NCBI GenBank assembly: GCA_018873225.1
Contig: JAEILZ010000007.1
Coordinates: forward strand, 2,418,001 to 2,482,000
Direction: 5' to 3'
DNA from: [Phialemoniopsis] sp. UDSM-2020
Lineage: Eukaryota; Ascomycota; Sordariomycetes; Thyridiales; Thyridiaceae
DNA: 64,000 nucleotides
Part shown: in pieces, positions 34,604 through 46,024 of the stretch
How positions within the stretch are numbered: position 1 is the stretch's first letter
Layout of the letters: each line of letters begins with the position of its first letter
Notes under the pieces: generated by a model
What the model was told of the DNA's origin: nothing
Databases searched by the model: none
What the model saw: only the letters and a program-made list of their open reading frames with translations
Translations under genes and position numbers: made by a program

Positions 34604-37093
34604 GTTGCTCGGTCTGGACTCGATCTCGATGTTTGTTGTTTGATCTGGGAGAGGAAAGAAGCAGCTGTGAGAATGGGATGAAGAAAAGGTTGTGTATTTG
34701 TTCAAAGGCTCCGCATGTAGGCAGCGCAGAAGCGGGTCACCCTGAAGGTGAGTATGAGGAGCAACAGTGACTTATATCGCCGCGGCGACCACCTGGTGCT
34801 CAGAGCTATTCACCTACCCGGGATGACTACCAGGCTGAGGGCCCGCCACACTTGGGGTAACCTGAATAAGGGTCTTTGCCTTATTGATCTGGGGTATTGG
34901 TGAAGAGAGCCCAGGAGTCGTGTGAGTAGGCTATGGTGGCAGTTCGGCCCGGACCTGGACGTTGGGATGCCCATGAGCTCCCCATGCTTTTTACACACAC
35001 CCAACAGACCTCACCACTAGCACCGGCAGCCGTGTGTGCATGTGCGAGAGTGTACTAGTCTTGAGCAGTGACTGTTGTCTGCATGTACTATGCCCCTTCC
35101 ACACATTCAGAATACCTAAAGGCTTGTGTTACTGCAAAGTTGGACAGGATATGCCTCCTTGGATCCTCCTGGTGAAGATGGCAGCTCTCATAAGGAGGCA
35201 ACTGGGACATGTCTTCACGTTCAAAGGTGACGCTCAATGTCCTGTGTCTCTTGCACACCATTGCCACGCTGATCTGGTTTTTCGGGTCCCTTTCTTTCTT
35301 TGTCTGGCGATGCTTGTTCCTCTCGATCTCGGTACCAGGGCAATGCAGTGTTCCCACTACTTCGCAGGTGAGGTGCGTGCCTGAGCCGCGGGTGCATCCA
35401 CGCCAGAGTGCTTGCAAGGTAAGACAATGCCACCCCAGAGTGACTGTCTAGGGTCTGGAGGTGACACAGCAGGCGGTATTGATAGGCTTGTTTGCAGTAA
35501 GATTCCGGGAGCGGCCTGCCCTTGCGGCCCTTGACAGAGGCGACCGGCATCCCAACGTTACGCGCCACGGCATACGGAGAAATAGCGACATACGTGCGCA
35601 AGTCAAAGGAAATAACGAGCATGTGGACGCATGTTGCTGCGTAGGGCAGGACGCAGCCCCGAGAATAGCCTTCATTGAGCGACGTGCATAGCGCTGCTCA
35701 GAGGGTTGGGAGGGCAAAATGTTGCCAGGGCTGGCATGCAGTGCCGGCTGACTCCCGGAATGACCGCCACCCTTCCGGCTCAGGCTTGGCTTTTCACCGA
35801 TAAAATAATCAAGTGGTGAAGTTGACCGAGGGGGCCAGCCAGAGTAGCAAGGATGACAGAATCCTAGCCACTAAGCATCGAGCTTGTCTCCGAGCATGTT
35901 TGCTTCCTCTGCAGCTAACATATGCGCCACCAAGCTGCGGAGCGGCAACCTCGACATCCCTTGCCGGGATCTCAGCGAGGTGTAGACACAAAGGTCTTTG
36001 AAGGGATATTAGGGAATGTTTGCTGCATGGAGCGGCAATTTACAGACCTCGGATTGTTCCGTTTCGTGGGGATACGGGGATACGGGGCTGTGGTCGAAGA
36101 GATTAATTGCCAAGTAACTCAAGTCGTATAAGTAGCATTGATTGGATGCCTGCCCAAGCCGGGCTGTTGTTCTGATAGGTGTGACTTGGTAAAAGACAGG
36201 AGTATCTTGCCAAGTGAGACACAATGCTAATAGCTGGCTGCAGCCAAATACTCTTTCGAGATTGGGAGATCGAAATGGAGTGTAGCAGAGCCCTGGAGCA
36301 GTCGAATAGTGACCGTATATTCGTGCGATACGAGCTGATAAACCCCCAACTATTGCTCACCAAAGATGACAGTCGAGCTGCCTACCGCTTGTTAGCACTG
36401 GCCATCCTATAAAGATTGCTTTTGTCTAGTCCAAGTCTCAGACAACTCGACGATGTCGACATTGGCAGCTTGAATCACTCAGATGACTCATCTCAGCTGC
36501 TGTCTTCCATTGTGAGACCTGGCGCACCGTTGCGATCCATGCTGTTGGGGATAGCTTAACCGAGATCGTGGCGACTTCTAGCCCCGGTATACGTGTTATC
36601 CACGCCGTCCAGGGTTGATTCTGGAAACTGTTTTCTGTTAAGCTGGAAGGCATGACTTGCGGCGAAACAACCGACATTTTCCGGGGAACCTGGTGCCGAC
36701 ATGACGATCCCTGCTGCTGCTCGTCGGACAGATGTCTTGCAGATGAGACCTTTCATTTATGTAGATAAGTACAGATGCTCAAAGTCGAGTTGAACATCTC
36801 AAGTAGTTGATAGGAAACATTTCATAATTTATCCCCTTTCGATTAACTCGAGGTATGTGCTTTTGAGGCGGCTCTAACCTCCCCTCAACCTGTATAAACG
36901 TGATAGAGTACAGGACCATGGTAGAACGCCGGGTAAGGGTATAACAACTAACACATTATGTACATGCAACCGGCGTCCGTCCCTATGTCCGTCATCAGAT
37001 TAAAAGAATATGTCCAGATACCAAAACGCTATAGAACAATGAAAAAGGAGCTTTGAATGATTGGAGTAATGACATTTAGGGAACGGCAGTAGA
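34604..37093. other. Intergenic, 2.5 kb, no supported gene
   Basis: This contains the promoter of the MFS gene and the 3' flank of the palmitoyltransferase gene. Open frames are short and overlap on both strands without family features. A small direct duplication GGGGATAC occurs near 36069-36085. Otherwise nothing was recognised. Confidence 0.4.
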
Positions 37094-39178
37094 TCATGCC
37101 GAGGTGGTGGGCGCGGAACCGCGCAGTGCGACTGGTCCCTGAAACCCTGGCTGTGCTGGCTTGACGTCCTGCATCTCGAGGCCTTCTTTCGACTCCACCT
37201 TTCGCTGGGGTCTTCGTTCTTTCGCCAAGCGCTGGTCGCCCTTGTTGTACGACTGCTTGAAGCGGTAGTAGGTCGGTGGGCGAGGTCTGCAAAGAACGAC
37301 GATCCAGTTCTTGACCCAGTTGCCCTGGGAGAAGGCCCGGTACCGGTCCTTCTTCAAGAACTTGTGCGAGTTGAGGAACTCGCGAGTCGTTTCGCCACGG
37401 CCCATAAGGAACAGATGATATCCCATCAGGGCTGCAGGATACAAAAGGCCAATGATGCAGTAGAAGACCAGAGCGAAGGGAACACGAAAATGGTCAATGG
37501 CGGCTCCGAAAGAGATATTTTCACGGTGTTGATAAACAAGGATCTGCCCAATGCAGGCCGCAATGACGTAGATAGCCATGAGAAACAGGGAGGTGACAAA
37601 GGCGAAGAAGTAACGGTAGTTGCGTCGGCCCATGCAGTTGTTGAGCCAGACGCAATGGTGGTCTGCATTCTCGATGCAGTTATCGCATATGCGGCAGTGA
37701 TGGGCTCTAGGCGGCCGCCAGATGTTGCAAGTTTTGCAGTATTTGGTAGGCACCTCCATAGCTGCTGTTGACGACTGTGCGGACTTGATCAGAACCCAGT
37801 CATTTGTGGGCGGCGCAAGCCTGAGAGGATCATCGTTCTCATCGGCAGGAGGGAACTGGTGCAAGTTCCGTGGTAGGATCTGTGACGTGTGTTAGTCTAT
37901 GATACATAACAGATAGCTTGGCTTGTGTAGTTGACTTACTCCTGGATCCGATCCTGAAGCGTGAAAGAACGAGGAGATGCAGATGTAAAAGATATATGCA
38001 AATATCAAGGGTATGGCGGGTGACACGTTGGCCCAAAGCCAGGGTGCGGAGCACGCGAAGAACAGGATAGCGGGGATAACGGTGAGCAAGCCTGTGGCGA
38101 CGTTGACGGGCTTTGACTTGGTGTTCTGGAAGCGACCTCCCATGAAGAAGATCGTGTTGCCCTCAAAGTACTCGAAATTCCTCCCGACCTTGAGGGCGAT
38201 GCTGTCTGTCTTGCCATGTCCTTCGACATGGGGAATAGAGTGGCTCATCCGCGGTGTCGACGCCACAGAGTCGAGCTTCTCTCCGCCCTGGATGTCCCTA
38301 TTCTCTCCGGCGTGGGCGGAGCCGCTCTTGGACGGGAGCAGAAAGCTCGACCGGAATGACCTTGGCGACTTGATGGGAGTGGGCAAGTTGGCGCCACCCT
38401 TGTAGTCCTTGTCGACTCTGACGGTGAGATTCTTGCCCTCGGGCCTTTTCTTCTGCAGCGGCCTCATACTGTCCGAGACACTGGCTGTGGGATAGTGGCC
38501 GTGGGTGGGGCTGGTATTGGCAGTGATGCGGTCCAGCGTTTCCTGATCCGTCATCTCGGTGCCTCTCGAGGGTGGCGGTCGAGGCTCGCCATCGTCGCTG
38601 GTGGGTTGCATTATCCGGGCGCCGGGATGAGAGTTGGACACAAGGCTGTGCCTCGTCTGGTCGCCGACCCCGACGATGTCGGTCGAATCGTCAGCAGTCA
38701 GCACCTGCTGAGGGGCCATGGTGGTCGGTCGCGCCACTCCTCTCTGCGCCTGCAGCCTCTGCGAGCTCATAGGATGGAAGAAGGCGTGCGACGTAAGCGA
38801 GGGTACATGGCTCCTGCTGGCCGAGCTCTGGGGCCGGCCACTTCTTGTTGAACCGGCGACACTGCTGCCGATGCTAGTACGCTTGCCTGACAGTCCCTTG
38901 CGAAGATTCTGGCCCTGGGGGAACGGGTGGCGCAACGAGGACATGCCAGTCCGCGCGGTGCCGGGGCGAGAGACGGTATCCGAAGCCATACCACTTCTCC
39001 TCTGGCTAGTCGCTGTCTTGGATGGCGCTGCATCGTTGCCGTCTTCAGAGGCAATGTCGGTCATGCGAGACGAGATGATACTCGGAGGCCCGGCCGCACC
39101 GGACCGGGGATATTGCGGGAAGCTCGGCTCATCGTTATCAGGGGAAGTAGGGCTCGGCGCCGCGTCGTGGGCCGACAT
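37094..39178 (-). CDS. erf2: DHHC palmitoyltransferase (Erf2-like)
   Basis: Two exons (39178-37940, 37879-37094) encode 674 residues. The enzyme transfers palmitate to protein cysteines; in yeast Erf2 with Erf4 acts on Ras at the ER. The first 310 residues are hydrophilic and Ser/Pro-rich, much longer than in yeast. Two membrane helices follow (LLTVIPAILFFACSAPWLW and AIPLIFAYIFYICISSFF). The Cys-rich domain (KYCKTCNIWRPPRAHHCRIC) comes next with the catalytic ADHHCVW at residues 486-489. Two more helices lie after it, and a TTRE-like motif appears as GETTREFLNSHKF. The order of helices and the NNCMGRRNYRYF segment match Erf2. The single intron of 60 nt sits between GSDPG and ILPRNL. The acyl-protein thioesterase gene in this window performs the reverse reaction, but the two are not adjacent. 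Confidence 0.92.
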
Positions 39179-39632
39179 GTTGGTGTAATGCAGACTCTCA
39201 ATGGCCTGAAGATTGATCCTGAGATGCTATGTACAAGCGGTCTTTTCCGGATCGAGGCTTTGTTCACAGCATAACGTCGTACAATCGTTCGCAGGATCGA
39301 GATGAAGTTTGCAGCGGGACTAGATTGCGCCAACTTGTGACAACGGGACCGTCGTGACGTTCGCTGGGGTCGATCCGAAACGGCGACTCGAAACAGGGAT
39401 TGAACGAGCTGAATGGGCGCAGAGCTGATTCGATGATGGACCAAGGAGCCGAGCAAAGGGGTCGTAGGAGAAGAGAAGGAAAGTTGCGAGAGAATGAGAA
39501 GATTAGTAAGGAGAGACTAGGCCGGTCAGGATGCGCCGCCGTAAGAGAAAGCCAAACGCAGAAAAAAGGGCTGCGAAGGGACGGACGGTGATGGCTGCAC
39601 CACAGGAGGTGAGGCGAAGGACGAGCGTCGAG

Positions 39633-39656
39633 TACACACACACACGCACACACACC
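39633..39656. repeat. CA dinucleotide microsatellite
   Basis: A short imperfect (CA)n tract interrupted by a G lies in the leader of the palmitoyltransferase gene. It is simple-sequence DNA. Confidence 0.85.
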
Positions 39657-40433
39657 AGGCACAGGCCGAACCGGGCAAAGTGGGCAGGCAGGGCAGGATG
39701 CGAGGATGCCTCTCTTTTTTCGCAGCGCGTCTTTGCCGCTTTGGTACTGGTCAATCAGCGCTCATGCCCCCATGCAATCCATGTAAGGGGTCACCCAGCC
39801 AATTTTGGTGTAGCAGGGATGGATGGATCCGTGGATGCACAGTTGGTGGTGCGCAATTTGGGGCCGGAACCGCGGATTGGATGGTCAATGCCCGCTGTGA
39901 CCAAGGGCGAGCCAGGGCACTACCGTGACCAGAGTCTGATTGGGAGCATTATGCTTGAAAACCCGAATGTCTTTTCCATCACAGGAAACGTGGGGGCTAC
40001 TTTGCGTCGGTGGTCTAGATCACATGTCTCTGCAAGTGCCTATGCCTTGACCAGATGACATTATGCTGTGTACCAGTAGACAGTGGAAGGTTTTCCATTT
40101 ATTATCAAGCAGCGCAAGTCGCACATATCATTGATGTAATTACAGCATAGATACCTCGAAGCTAATTCATTGCTTGACGATTACAGTTGACCTCGTCAGT
40201 ATGAATGTCAGTGGAGAATAAGAGAAATGATGATATCTCGAGCAGCAGTCAACTCATCAATTGTCGACTGCCTTCAATGCCTTGTCCGTGATGCCGATAG
40301 GAAGGGTTCCGATATGTCTTCTACTGTGCGGAGCTTAGACTTTGGCCCGTGAAGCGTGAGCCCCAGCCATATGAGGTAATCCCCACCACCAAACTGGCCA
40401 GTGCCCCAAAGAACCGGTACCCACCTTTTGCAG

Positions 40434-40438
40434 CCAAT
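40434..40438 (+). promoter_or_regulatory. CCAAT box upstream of small mitochondrial protein gene
   Basis: CCAATCA lies about 195 bases upstream of the start codon, and a second CCAAT near 40552. The Hap/CBC complex binds such boxes in fungal respiratory genes. The sequence is seen and the function is inferred; five-base matches are common by chance. Confidence 0.35.
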
Positions 40439-40629
40439 CACGGCTGCGGCAAGGTCACCTCAATCCCGAACAGAGCTTGACAACTCGATCATACGAGAGA
40501 AAGAGCCCCGGCCAACTTCAACGTCGTTGACACGCAAAAACCAACAGAACCCAATTGGCACCCACCACTCACCACCATTAACCACTTACCGAGTCGCCTC
40601 TTTTGCACGACCCCGACGACGACGACACA

Positions 40630-41355
40630 ATGGCCTCCTTCATCACCCGCCGCGCCTTCTCCACCACCGTTCGCCGGTTGGCCCACGATGAGCAGCTCCT
40701 CAAGCAGGAGACCAAGCGCAACCCCGAGCTTATGGTGCGTCCACCTCCCCCGTCTCCGACCCGAATTCCGTGATGGACGACTCTCTACAAACATCTCGAA
40801 CCCGAGGAAGCGTCGCTAGGGGGCAATTAGCCCCGTGGAAGAAGGAATGTTTGCTGACGGGAAAATGACTCTCTACAGATCCTCGGTGGTGTCATGGCCG
40901 CTGCTCTGGCCGGTGCCGGTTTCTACTTCGGTATGCCCAGCGAATCGATGCACCGTCCAACCAGTTAGATATACTGACCGCACACTTCCAACCAACAGGC
41001 CGAAGCCCGACCTCGTCCACCTCCGAGAAGACCGTCCCCATGGCCAAGGATGCCATGCCCTGGGAGTCCGGCTCCGGCGAGGGCAAGTACCAGTACCACC
41101 CCGGTGGTGACAAGTCCGCCGCCCCCAAGGACGCCCCCAGCGCCGTCAACGTTGTTGTCGTCCCCAACGTCGACCTCCCCAAGGTGAGTGCCGACTCTAT
41201 CCTCGGGCATATGGGACTGGATACATCACAGTTCCAACCACCCTCACGCCTCGCTAGCAAGATACATACACGCACGTATCATTATAACTGACTCTATTTC
41301 TCCTCTGTAGCACCTGCACGACAAGTACAACAAGTGGGGCAAGGACGGCTACTAA
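40630..41355 (+). CDS. Small single-pass mitochondrial protein, function not recognised
   Basis: Exons 40630-40734, 40879-40930, 40999-41183 and 41311-41355 encode 128 residues. The N-terminus (MASFITRRAFSTTVRRL) is a clear mitochondrial presequence: Arg- and Ser/Thr-rich with no acidic residue. One membrane helix (ILGGVMAAALAGAGFYFG, residues 36-53) follows. After it is a hydrophilic region rich in Pro, Ser and Gly. It contains KYQYHPGGDKSAAPKDAPSA and a hydrophobic SAVNVVVVPNVDLP strand, and the tail is DKYNKWGKDGY. I believe similar short proteins occur across filamentous ascomycetes, perhaps as accessory inner-membrane subunits, but I cannot name it. All four exons are in phase and the last is 45 nt. 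The most likely position is the inner membrane with the C-terminus in the intermembrane space, an inference from the presequence-plus-anchor layout. Confidence 0.85.
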
Positions 41356-41976
41356 ACTTTGCTGGCATCCGAGAAGTGATTTGAGCGCAAGCATGGAAAC
41401 GGGAGGGGTTGTATGAGCTGCTACCACAATGTGTAGATAGATTGGTTAGAGACGGCAGATCTCCCTGCCTGCCGACAGGAGAGCAAGGATGTAACACGTT
41501 TCTTTTGTTCGTCGACATACATCTTGTCCTTCTGATCTTTTGTGAAGTGATATGTCAATATTTGAGTGTCCACCACATCATGGCTCTCATATTTGGATCC
41601 AGGGATTCACTCAGAAACGAGGCCAAGAAATCCTTCTTGATATACACTCATTGAACAATAGAAGATCTGATTCAATTTTCTAACCATCTCCGTTACCTGG
41701 AGAGCCTCATAGTATAAGAAGGTATCGCGCCCTCTGATCCCAAGGAACAAGTATAGACATGAAAGGTATGCTAGAAGATAATGAGAAATAGACCTTCCTT
41801 TGAACCTGTATTTCAGTAAATGCTCTTGTGAAATCCAAGAGAGATCATTCTTCTGGGCTACAATGGTGCTCCCATGTTCGCCGTCTAAACCTCTGGTCTG
41901 ACGCCGAGATGCCTACCCACTCCCAAGACTCCGCTGCTCCTACGATGCTTTCATGCACTTTATTTTAGTTCATCCT
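41356..41976. other. Intergenic between convergent genes
   Basis: This is the 3' space of the small mitochondrial gene and the phosphoserine phosphatase gene. Nothing further is seen. Confidence 0.5.
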
Positions 41977-43422
41977 TTACGCCGAAAGCTCCTCGACTTC
42001 CTCCCTGGTGAAGCCGAACAGATACAAGAGATCTAGCAGGCTGCCGCCGTTCAACCTGGCGCCAGCCTCCATTTGCACGCGGGGCTTAGCATGCCAGGCC
42101 ACACCCAGGCCGGCCGACTCCATCATAAGAAGATCATTGGCCCCGTCGCCAACGGCGACGACCTGCGACAGGTCAATACCCTCCTTGCCAGCAATCTCGA
42201 CCAACAGGTCTCGCTTGCGTTCCTTGCCGACAATCTTGCCCTTGACCTCGCCCGTCAGCTTACCGGCATCGTCGATGAAAACCTCGTTAGCGTGGGCGTA
42301 GTCAATTCCCAGCTGGCTCGCAAGCCAGCTAGTCAAGGGCAGGAAACCGCCGCTGAGGACAGCCGTCTTGACGCCGAGGCGCTTTAGTGCCTTGACAAGC
42401 TGCGGAACACCCTTGGTGACATCCAGCACGGGCCGGAGATCCTCAAAGATGGTGGCCGGCAGGCCCTTGAGCAGGGCAACGCGCTCGCGGAACGCGCTGT
42501 CAAACTCTAGCTCGCCCAGCATGGCGCGATGGGTAATATCGGCGACGCGGGCGGCGAGATCTGGCGGGTTGGTGATGGTAGCAGCCAGCAGGTCGATAAC
42601 CTCCTGCGTGATGAGGGTGCTGTCCATGTCGAAGACCACCAGGCGGGGATGCCTCCTCCAAAGGGTGTCGGGCTGCAGCACCACATCGACATTCCACTCG
42701 CGCTCGAAGCGGTAGATCAGCTCATGCTTGCGCATATCGTCGAGGCTCAGGTATGTCGGCGCGGGCGCCGGGCTCAAAGTAAGCTCAACGACCAGGGGAT
42801 GGTCCGAGTTATCTAGGCATCTGTGGGAGCTGCTCAGGTCGTTCGAGCCAGGGGGCAACGGGAAGGTAGACATCAGGTGGAGGAAAGAAGTGATGCACAG
42901 GGGCGAGATGTAGGAGCCGTAGAGGTGGTCGAGCGGCTCCGGGTCGGCAATTGGGGGCTCCATGGGGAATGAAGCGAGGTCGGTCGTGGGCGCCATGTTG
43001 GCAGGGATATCCGACGATTCGTTATCCAGACCCGGTGAGGGGGCAAGGCGGGGTGACGGCACGGCGTTGGACACCCTCGGGCTTGTAGCCTTGTAGATGA
43101 GTGTAGCAATGAGGCGATCCGTTCGAACGGTGCCCGGGGCAGTGGCACAGTTGGGGTGGGAGAAGTCATGGCTCACGCCGCTCTCGACCACCTTGTGATT
43201 GTCGGGCGAGGGAATCCCATTGAAGGGAATGATCTGGGGCGGCGGGGAGGGGGTGATCTGGGTGTTCTGCACACCCTCGACGACGGTGTCAATGCCATAA
43301 TGGTTCTCGGGCTTGGTCGGCGGGCGATACTGTTGGTGATCGCTCAGGTACGAGCTGCTGCGCATGCTCGAAGTGAGCTGCGGGCGGCTCGTGCCGTTCT
43401 TTGTGCTGTCAGCTTCCGACAT
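41977..43422 (-). CDS. ser2: Phosphoserine phosphatase (SER2)
   Basis: A single exon encodes 481 residues. The enzyme removes phosphate from L-3-phosphoserine in the last step of serine synthesis. The HAD phosphatase core occupies about residues 258-475. The nucleophile motif DMDST is at 265-269, motif II is AVLSGGF, and the motif III/IV region is VAVGDGANDLLMM. The SerB-like cap contains FDSAFRERVALLKGL. The N-terminal 220 residues are much longer than in yeast Ser2. They include a Pro/Ser-rich low-complexity stretch and a region with TDRLIATLIYK that may be an ACT-like domain, as in other filamentous fungi. The start at 43422 is the first ATG. A TGACTCT (one mismatch to the Gcn4 site) lies at 43476-43482, about 55 bases upstream on the other strand. 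Confidence 0.93.
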   Translation of the reverse strand: MSEADSTKNGTSRPQLTSSMRSSSYLSDHQQYRPPTKPENHYGIDTVVEGVQNTQITPSPPPQIIPFNGIPSPDNHKVVESGVSHDFSHPNCATAPGTVRTDRLIATLIYKATSPRVSNAVPSPRLAPSPGLDNESSDIPANMAPTTDLASFPMEPPIADPEPLDHLYGSYISPLCITSFLHLMSTFPLPPGSNDLSSSHRCLDNSDHPLVVELTLSPAPAPTYLSLDDMRKHELIYRFEREWNVDVVLQPDTLWRRHPRLVVFDMDSTLITQEVIDLLAATITNPPDLAARVADITHRAMLGELEFDSAFRERVALLKGLPATIFEDLRPVLDVTKGVPQLVKALKRLGVKTAVLSGGFLPLTSWLASQLGIDYAHANEVFIDDAGKLTGEVKGKIVGKERKRDLLVEIAGKEGIDLSQVVAVGDGANDLLMMESAGLGVAWHAKPRVQMEAGARLNGGSLLDLLYLFGFTREEVEELSA

Positions 43423-46024
43423 GATTGCGAATGTTTCGGTCTGTCGGTGGTGGGGTGGAGCAAGACGAGGTTTTTTGACTCTGTCTGGCTATAGAAGTGA
43501 AGATTCGAGGAGCGCACAGCACACAATCACCAAACCGCGATGCCGGTCCTGCCAACTCGCTCTCAGGGTGTGTGATTTTCGGCTTGCAAATCACAAGCAG
43601 CCGATTATCACCGCCTGTTGGAGTCGTGAGAAAGTCGACCTGAGGCGGGCGGGCTGTCGTGCGTGCCCTGTGCTGTGGTGGGGCACATGACACTTCAGCC
43701 ACAGGCAATCCCCAAAAGACCCAAAAAATTCCCGGCTGGGACCACTGTGACGTGTTGGCTCAGGGGTTTTCATTCGTTGAAGACCTCTCATTCGACACGG
43801 AACACACGGCAGCTTAGAAGCCCTGCAGCACTAACAGGAGCAGAAGCTCCTTTGTCGTGTAAGCCCCCAGCGCTGTGGCTTGAATATTGCGATTGACAGC
43901 TGCCAGACGCGTCCTGAAACGGCTTCGATTTCATGACAGCACTGGGTGAAGATTGTCTGCCCCAGTCTGTTAGGCACGACCTAGGTGCCGGATTATCCCA
44001 TTACCTATTTCTTGGGTAGAGAGAAGCACCTTAGGATGGGACCAAAGCTGACTGCTGGAACTCTCCTGCAAGTTGCCTTTCGCCTCTCCTCTTGTCTTGC
44101 CCGCAGGTCGCCCGCTTGGGTTCTGATCATCGGAGAGCACTTCGATTGATGACTTCTCACACTGACGGGTTGACTTACCTGTACCCAACACAATGTGTGA
44201 GACCTCTGCTCAGGCTGACTGTATACGAGTCCGTCATCTTAGAGGTCTTACCTCATCAAAGCCTCCAGAATGGATTACAGACTGCTCAACACAAGTCTCG
44301 GGCTTGACGTATGTTGACTTCGAAAGAACGTTTCGCTCATCGTCGTCCAGGTAAAGCATTAGAGAACATCGACAACGACAAGTGGGTAGGACTGCGTCCA
44401 GGGGGACGACAAGTAGCAGCCAATTGCTCGTGACATCATAAAACGCGAGAACCCTGAAACAGTAGATGTGTGTTTCATCATATATGACTCCATGATCTCC
44501 TCGATCGCGACCTAGTAATTCTGCAGTCGTCCCAGGCCTTTACGAAGTCCTAGCTGACAAAGCGGTGTCTGACAAAGGGTCACGGCTTGCTCAAATAATG
44601 CCCGTAATATACCGAGCAGAACAAATGTACGAGGTAAGAATGGTAAGCTCTGCGGTTACATTCCCCCGAGTCCATGCGCTTTTGCGATGGCTCTCGGCAC
44701 TTGGGATTTTACTCAGCATCCACGAGAGAAGGGCGCAAGAACGCACAAATGTAATGACAGCGAAGCAAGAAACGATCTATGATGATGATCTGATTGGCCT
44801 TTGACATCACGCACGGGCATGGATCTCATACAACAGGTCGAATTTGTTGTCAAGCTGGTCCTGCAGAATTTCGCGGGAGAAGCAGGCGCGGGAGCGGCTG
44901 TCGAGGCTGTCGTCGATGCGGCTGTCGGTCCCCCATATATATAGGCCGGGTGCCATCAGATTAAGATTCAATTGCGTGCCCCGGCGATCCGGCTCATCGA
45001 GGCTCCCCACCTGCAGCACGACATTTCACTCGAATGAGAGGCGCCCATTCCAGACTTTTCCAGTCGTAACCAGGTTCGGAGGCAGAAGAAAGAGTACTTT
45101 GATTCGCGCAGGGGATGCCACCGAGTCCCGAAGTATCTCGTGGTTCTTGCGTGCTAGTTTTTCTTGCGGCGAGTCGGTCTGACCAATCAGGTAACACGGT
45201 TCCGCAATCGCGACAGGAATAGCGCGGATGTCGTGATCGCTCGCCTTGATGAAACCATCGCCCTCGCAGAGCTCTTTGCCCGGATTGCGCCATCGCAGCT
45301 ATTGTGTTAATATCGCCCAATGCATGTTACTTGGCTGCGAATAGTCTAGACGTGCTCCAGACGGAACGCACGCAATATGGGCGGGGCGCCTGCCCAGAGT
45401 GACTTCTGCCTCCCAGCGTTGCGCCCGCGAAATGACTGGTACCTCCGACCTCATGTCCAGGCGAGGTTAAAAGATGGGCAGATGATCGAAGACATAGAGG
45501 AAAATTAGTAATTGTGCCTTCTCCCTGGTTCGAAGATGTCAAGAGTAAACTCAAACCAAACATCTGTACATCGCTTGATGTGACTCGAACCATACTCTCC
45601 CCTCCTTTCTCACTGTTAACCCTTGGTACCACCGCATTTCAAATCCTCTTGCCAGATACCTGGACGTAAAGGACGCTCGCTGCCTTACCTGCTCCATATC
45701 CCCTCTTCCCCAGACAAAAGGACGACTCGTCTTATTTCAGACAAGAACTCACTCCTTCTCTGAATCCTTGCTCCTCTCCACACTGTTGTCGTCATTCAAC
45801 TCTAATCCTCACACGACACAAAAGCGTATATCGTGGTCTGTTGAAGCTCGAAGACCGTCTTTGCTCAACCACCACCCAAGGTACTCGCAAGAACGATACC
45901 CGACATCGACATATCGAGCGGTATTCCGGGACATCCCTCTTTACCCCTCCCAACCCCTAATCACCGGTTACCATCATCCTCATCCGTGGCCGTGTTGAAC
46001 ACTTTCAACCTCAAATCACACAAG
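43423..46024. other. Intergenic region, 2.6 kb, with one possible gene relic
   Basis: This holds the ser2 promoter, a possible interrupted coding frame at 44807-45454 (listed separately), and the promoter and CT/CA-rich leader of the PAPS reductase gene. A TGACTCG element lies at 45583-45589. The leader before 46025 contains many C and A residues and no obvious intron. Confidence 0.4.
44807..45454 (-). pseudogene. Possible decayed or spliced gene of unknown family
   Basis: One minus-strand frame runs 216 codons from an ATG at 45454 to TGA at 44807-44809, with only two internal stops, at 45299-45301 (TAG) and 45026-45028 (TGA). Segments such as DHDIRAIPVAIAEPCYLIG and LNLNLMAPGLYIWGTD look protein-like, but I recognise no domain. 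Both stops could arise from single C-to-T or G-to-A changes. Alternatively, the first could be part of an acceptor (AATAG) and the second could be removed by a short 46-nt intron (GTCTGG to GCAG), though those splice signals are weak. Given the size of the window, such a frame could also appear by chance. Confidence 0.3.

Larger units (their letters stand above)
39179..40629. other. Divergent intergenic region with CA microsatellite
   Basis: This is the long leader and promoter of the palmitoyltransferase gene (minus) and the promoter of the small mitochondrial gene (plus). It is purine-rich near 39420-39510. A 175-codon open frame (39531-40058) spans a CA repeat and is not coding-like. CCAAT boxes lie at 40434-40438 and near 40552. 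Confidence 0.4.

Noticed and set aside
39531..40058. 175-codon plus-strand frame before the small mitochondrial gene
   Set aside because: It includes the CA repeat and Arg-rich low-complexity sequence, has no family features and lies in a leader region.
45578..45598. GGTTCGAGTCA on the minus strand, B-box-like
   Set aside because: The flanks do not form a T stem and no A box lies at the right distance; the plus-strand reading is simply a TGACTCG element.
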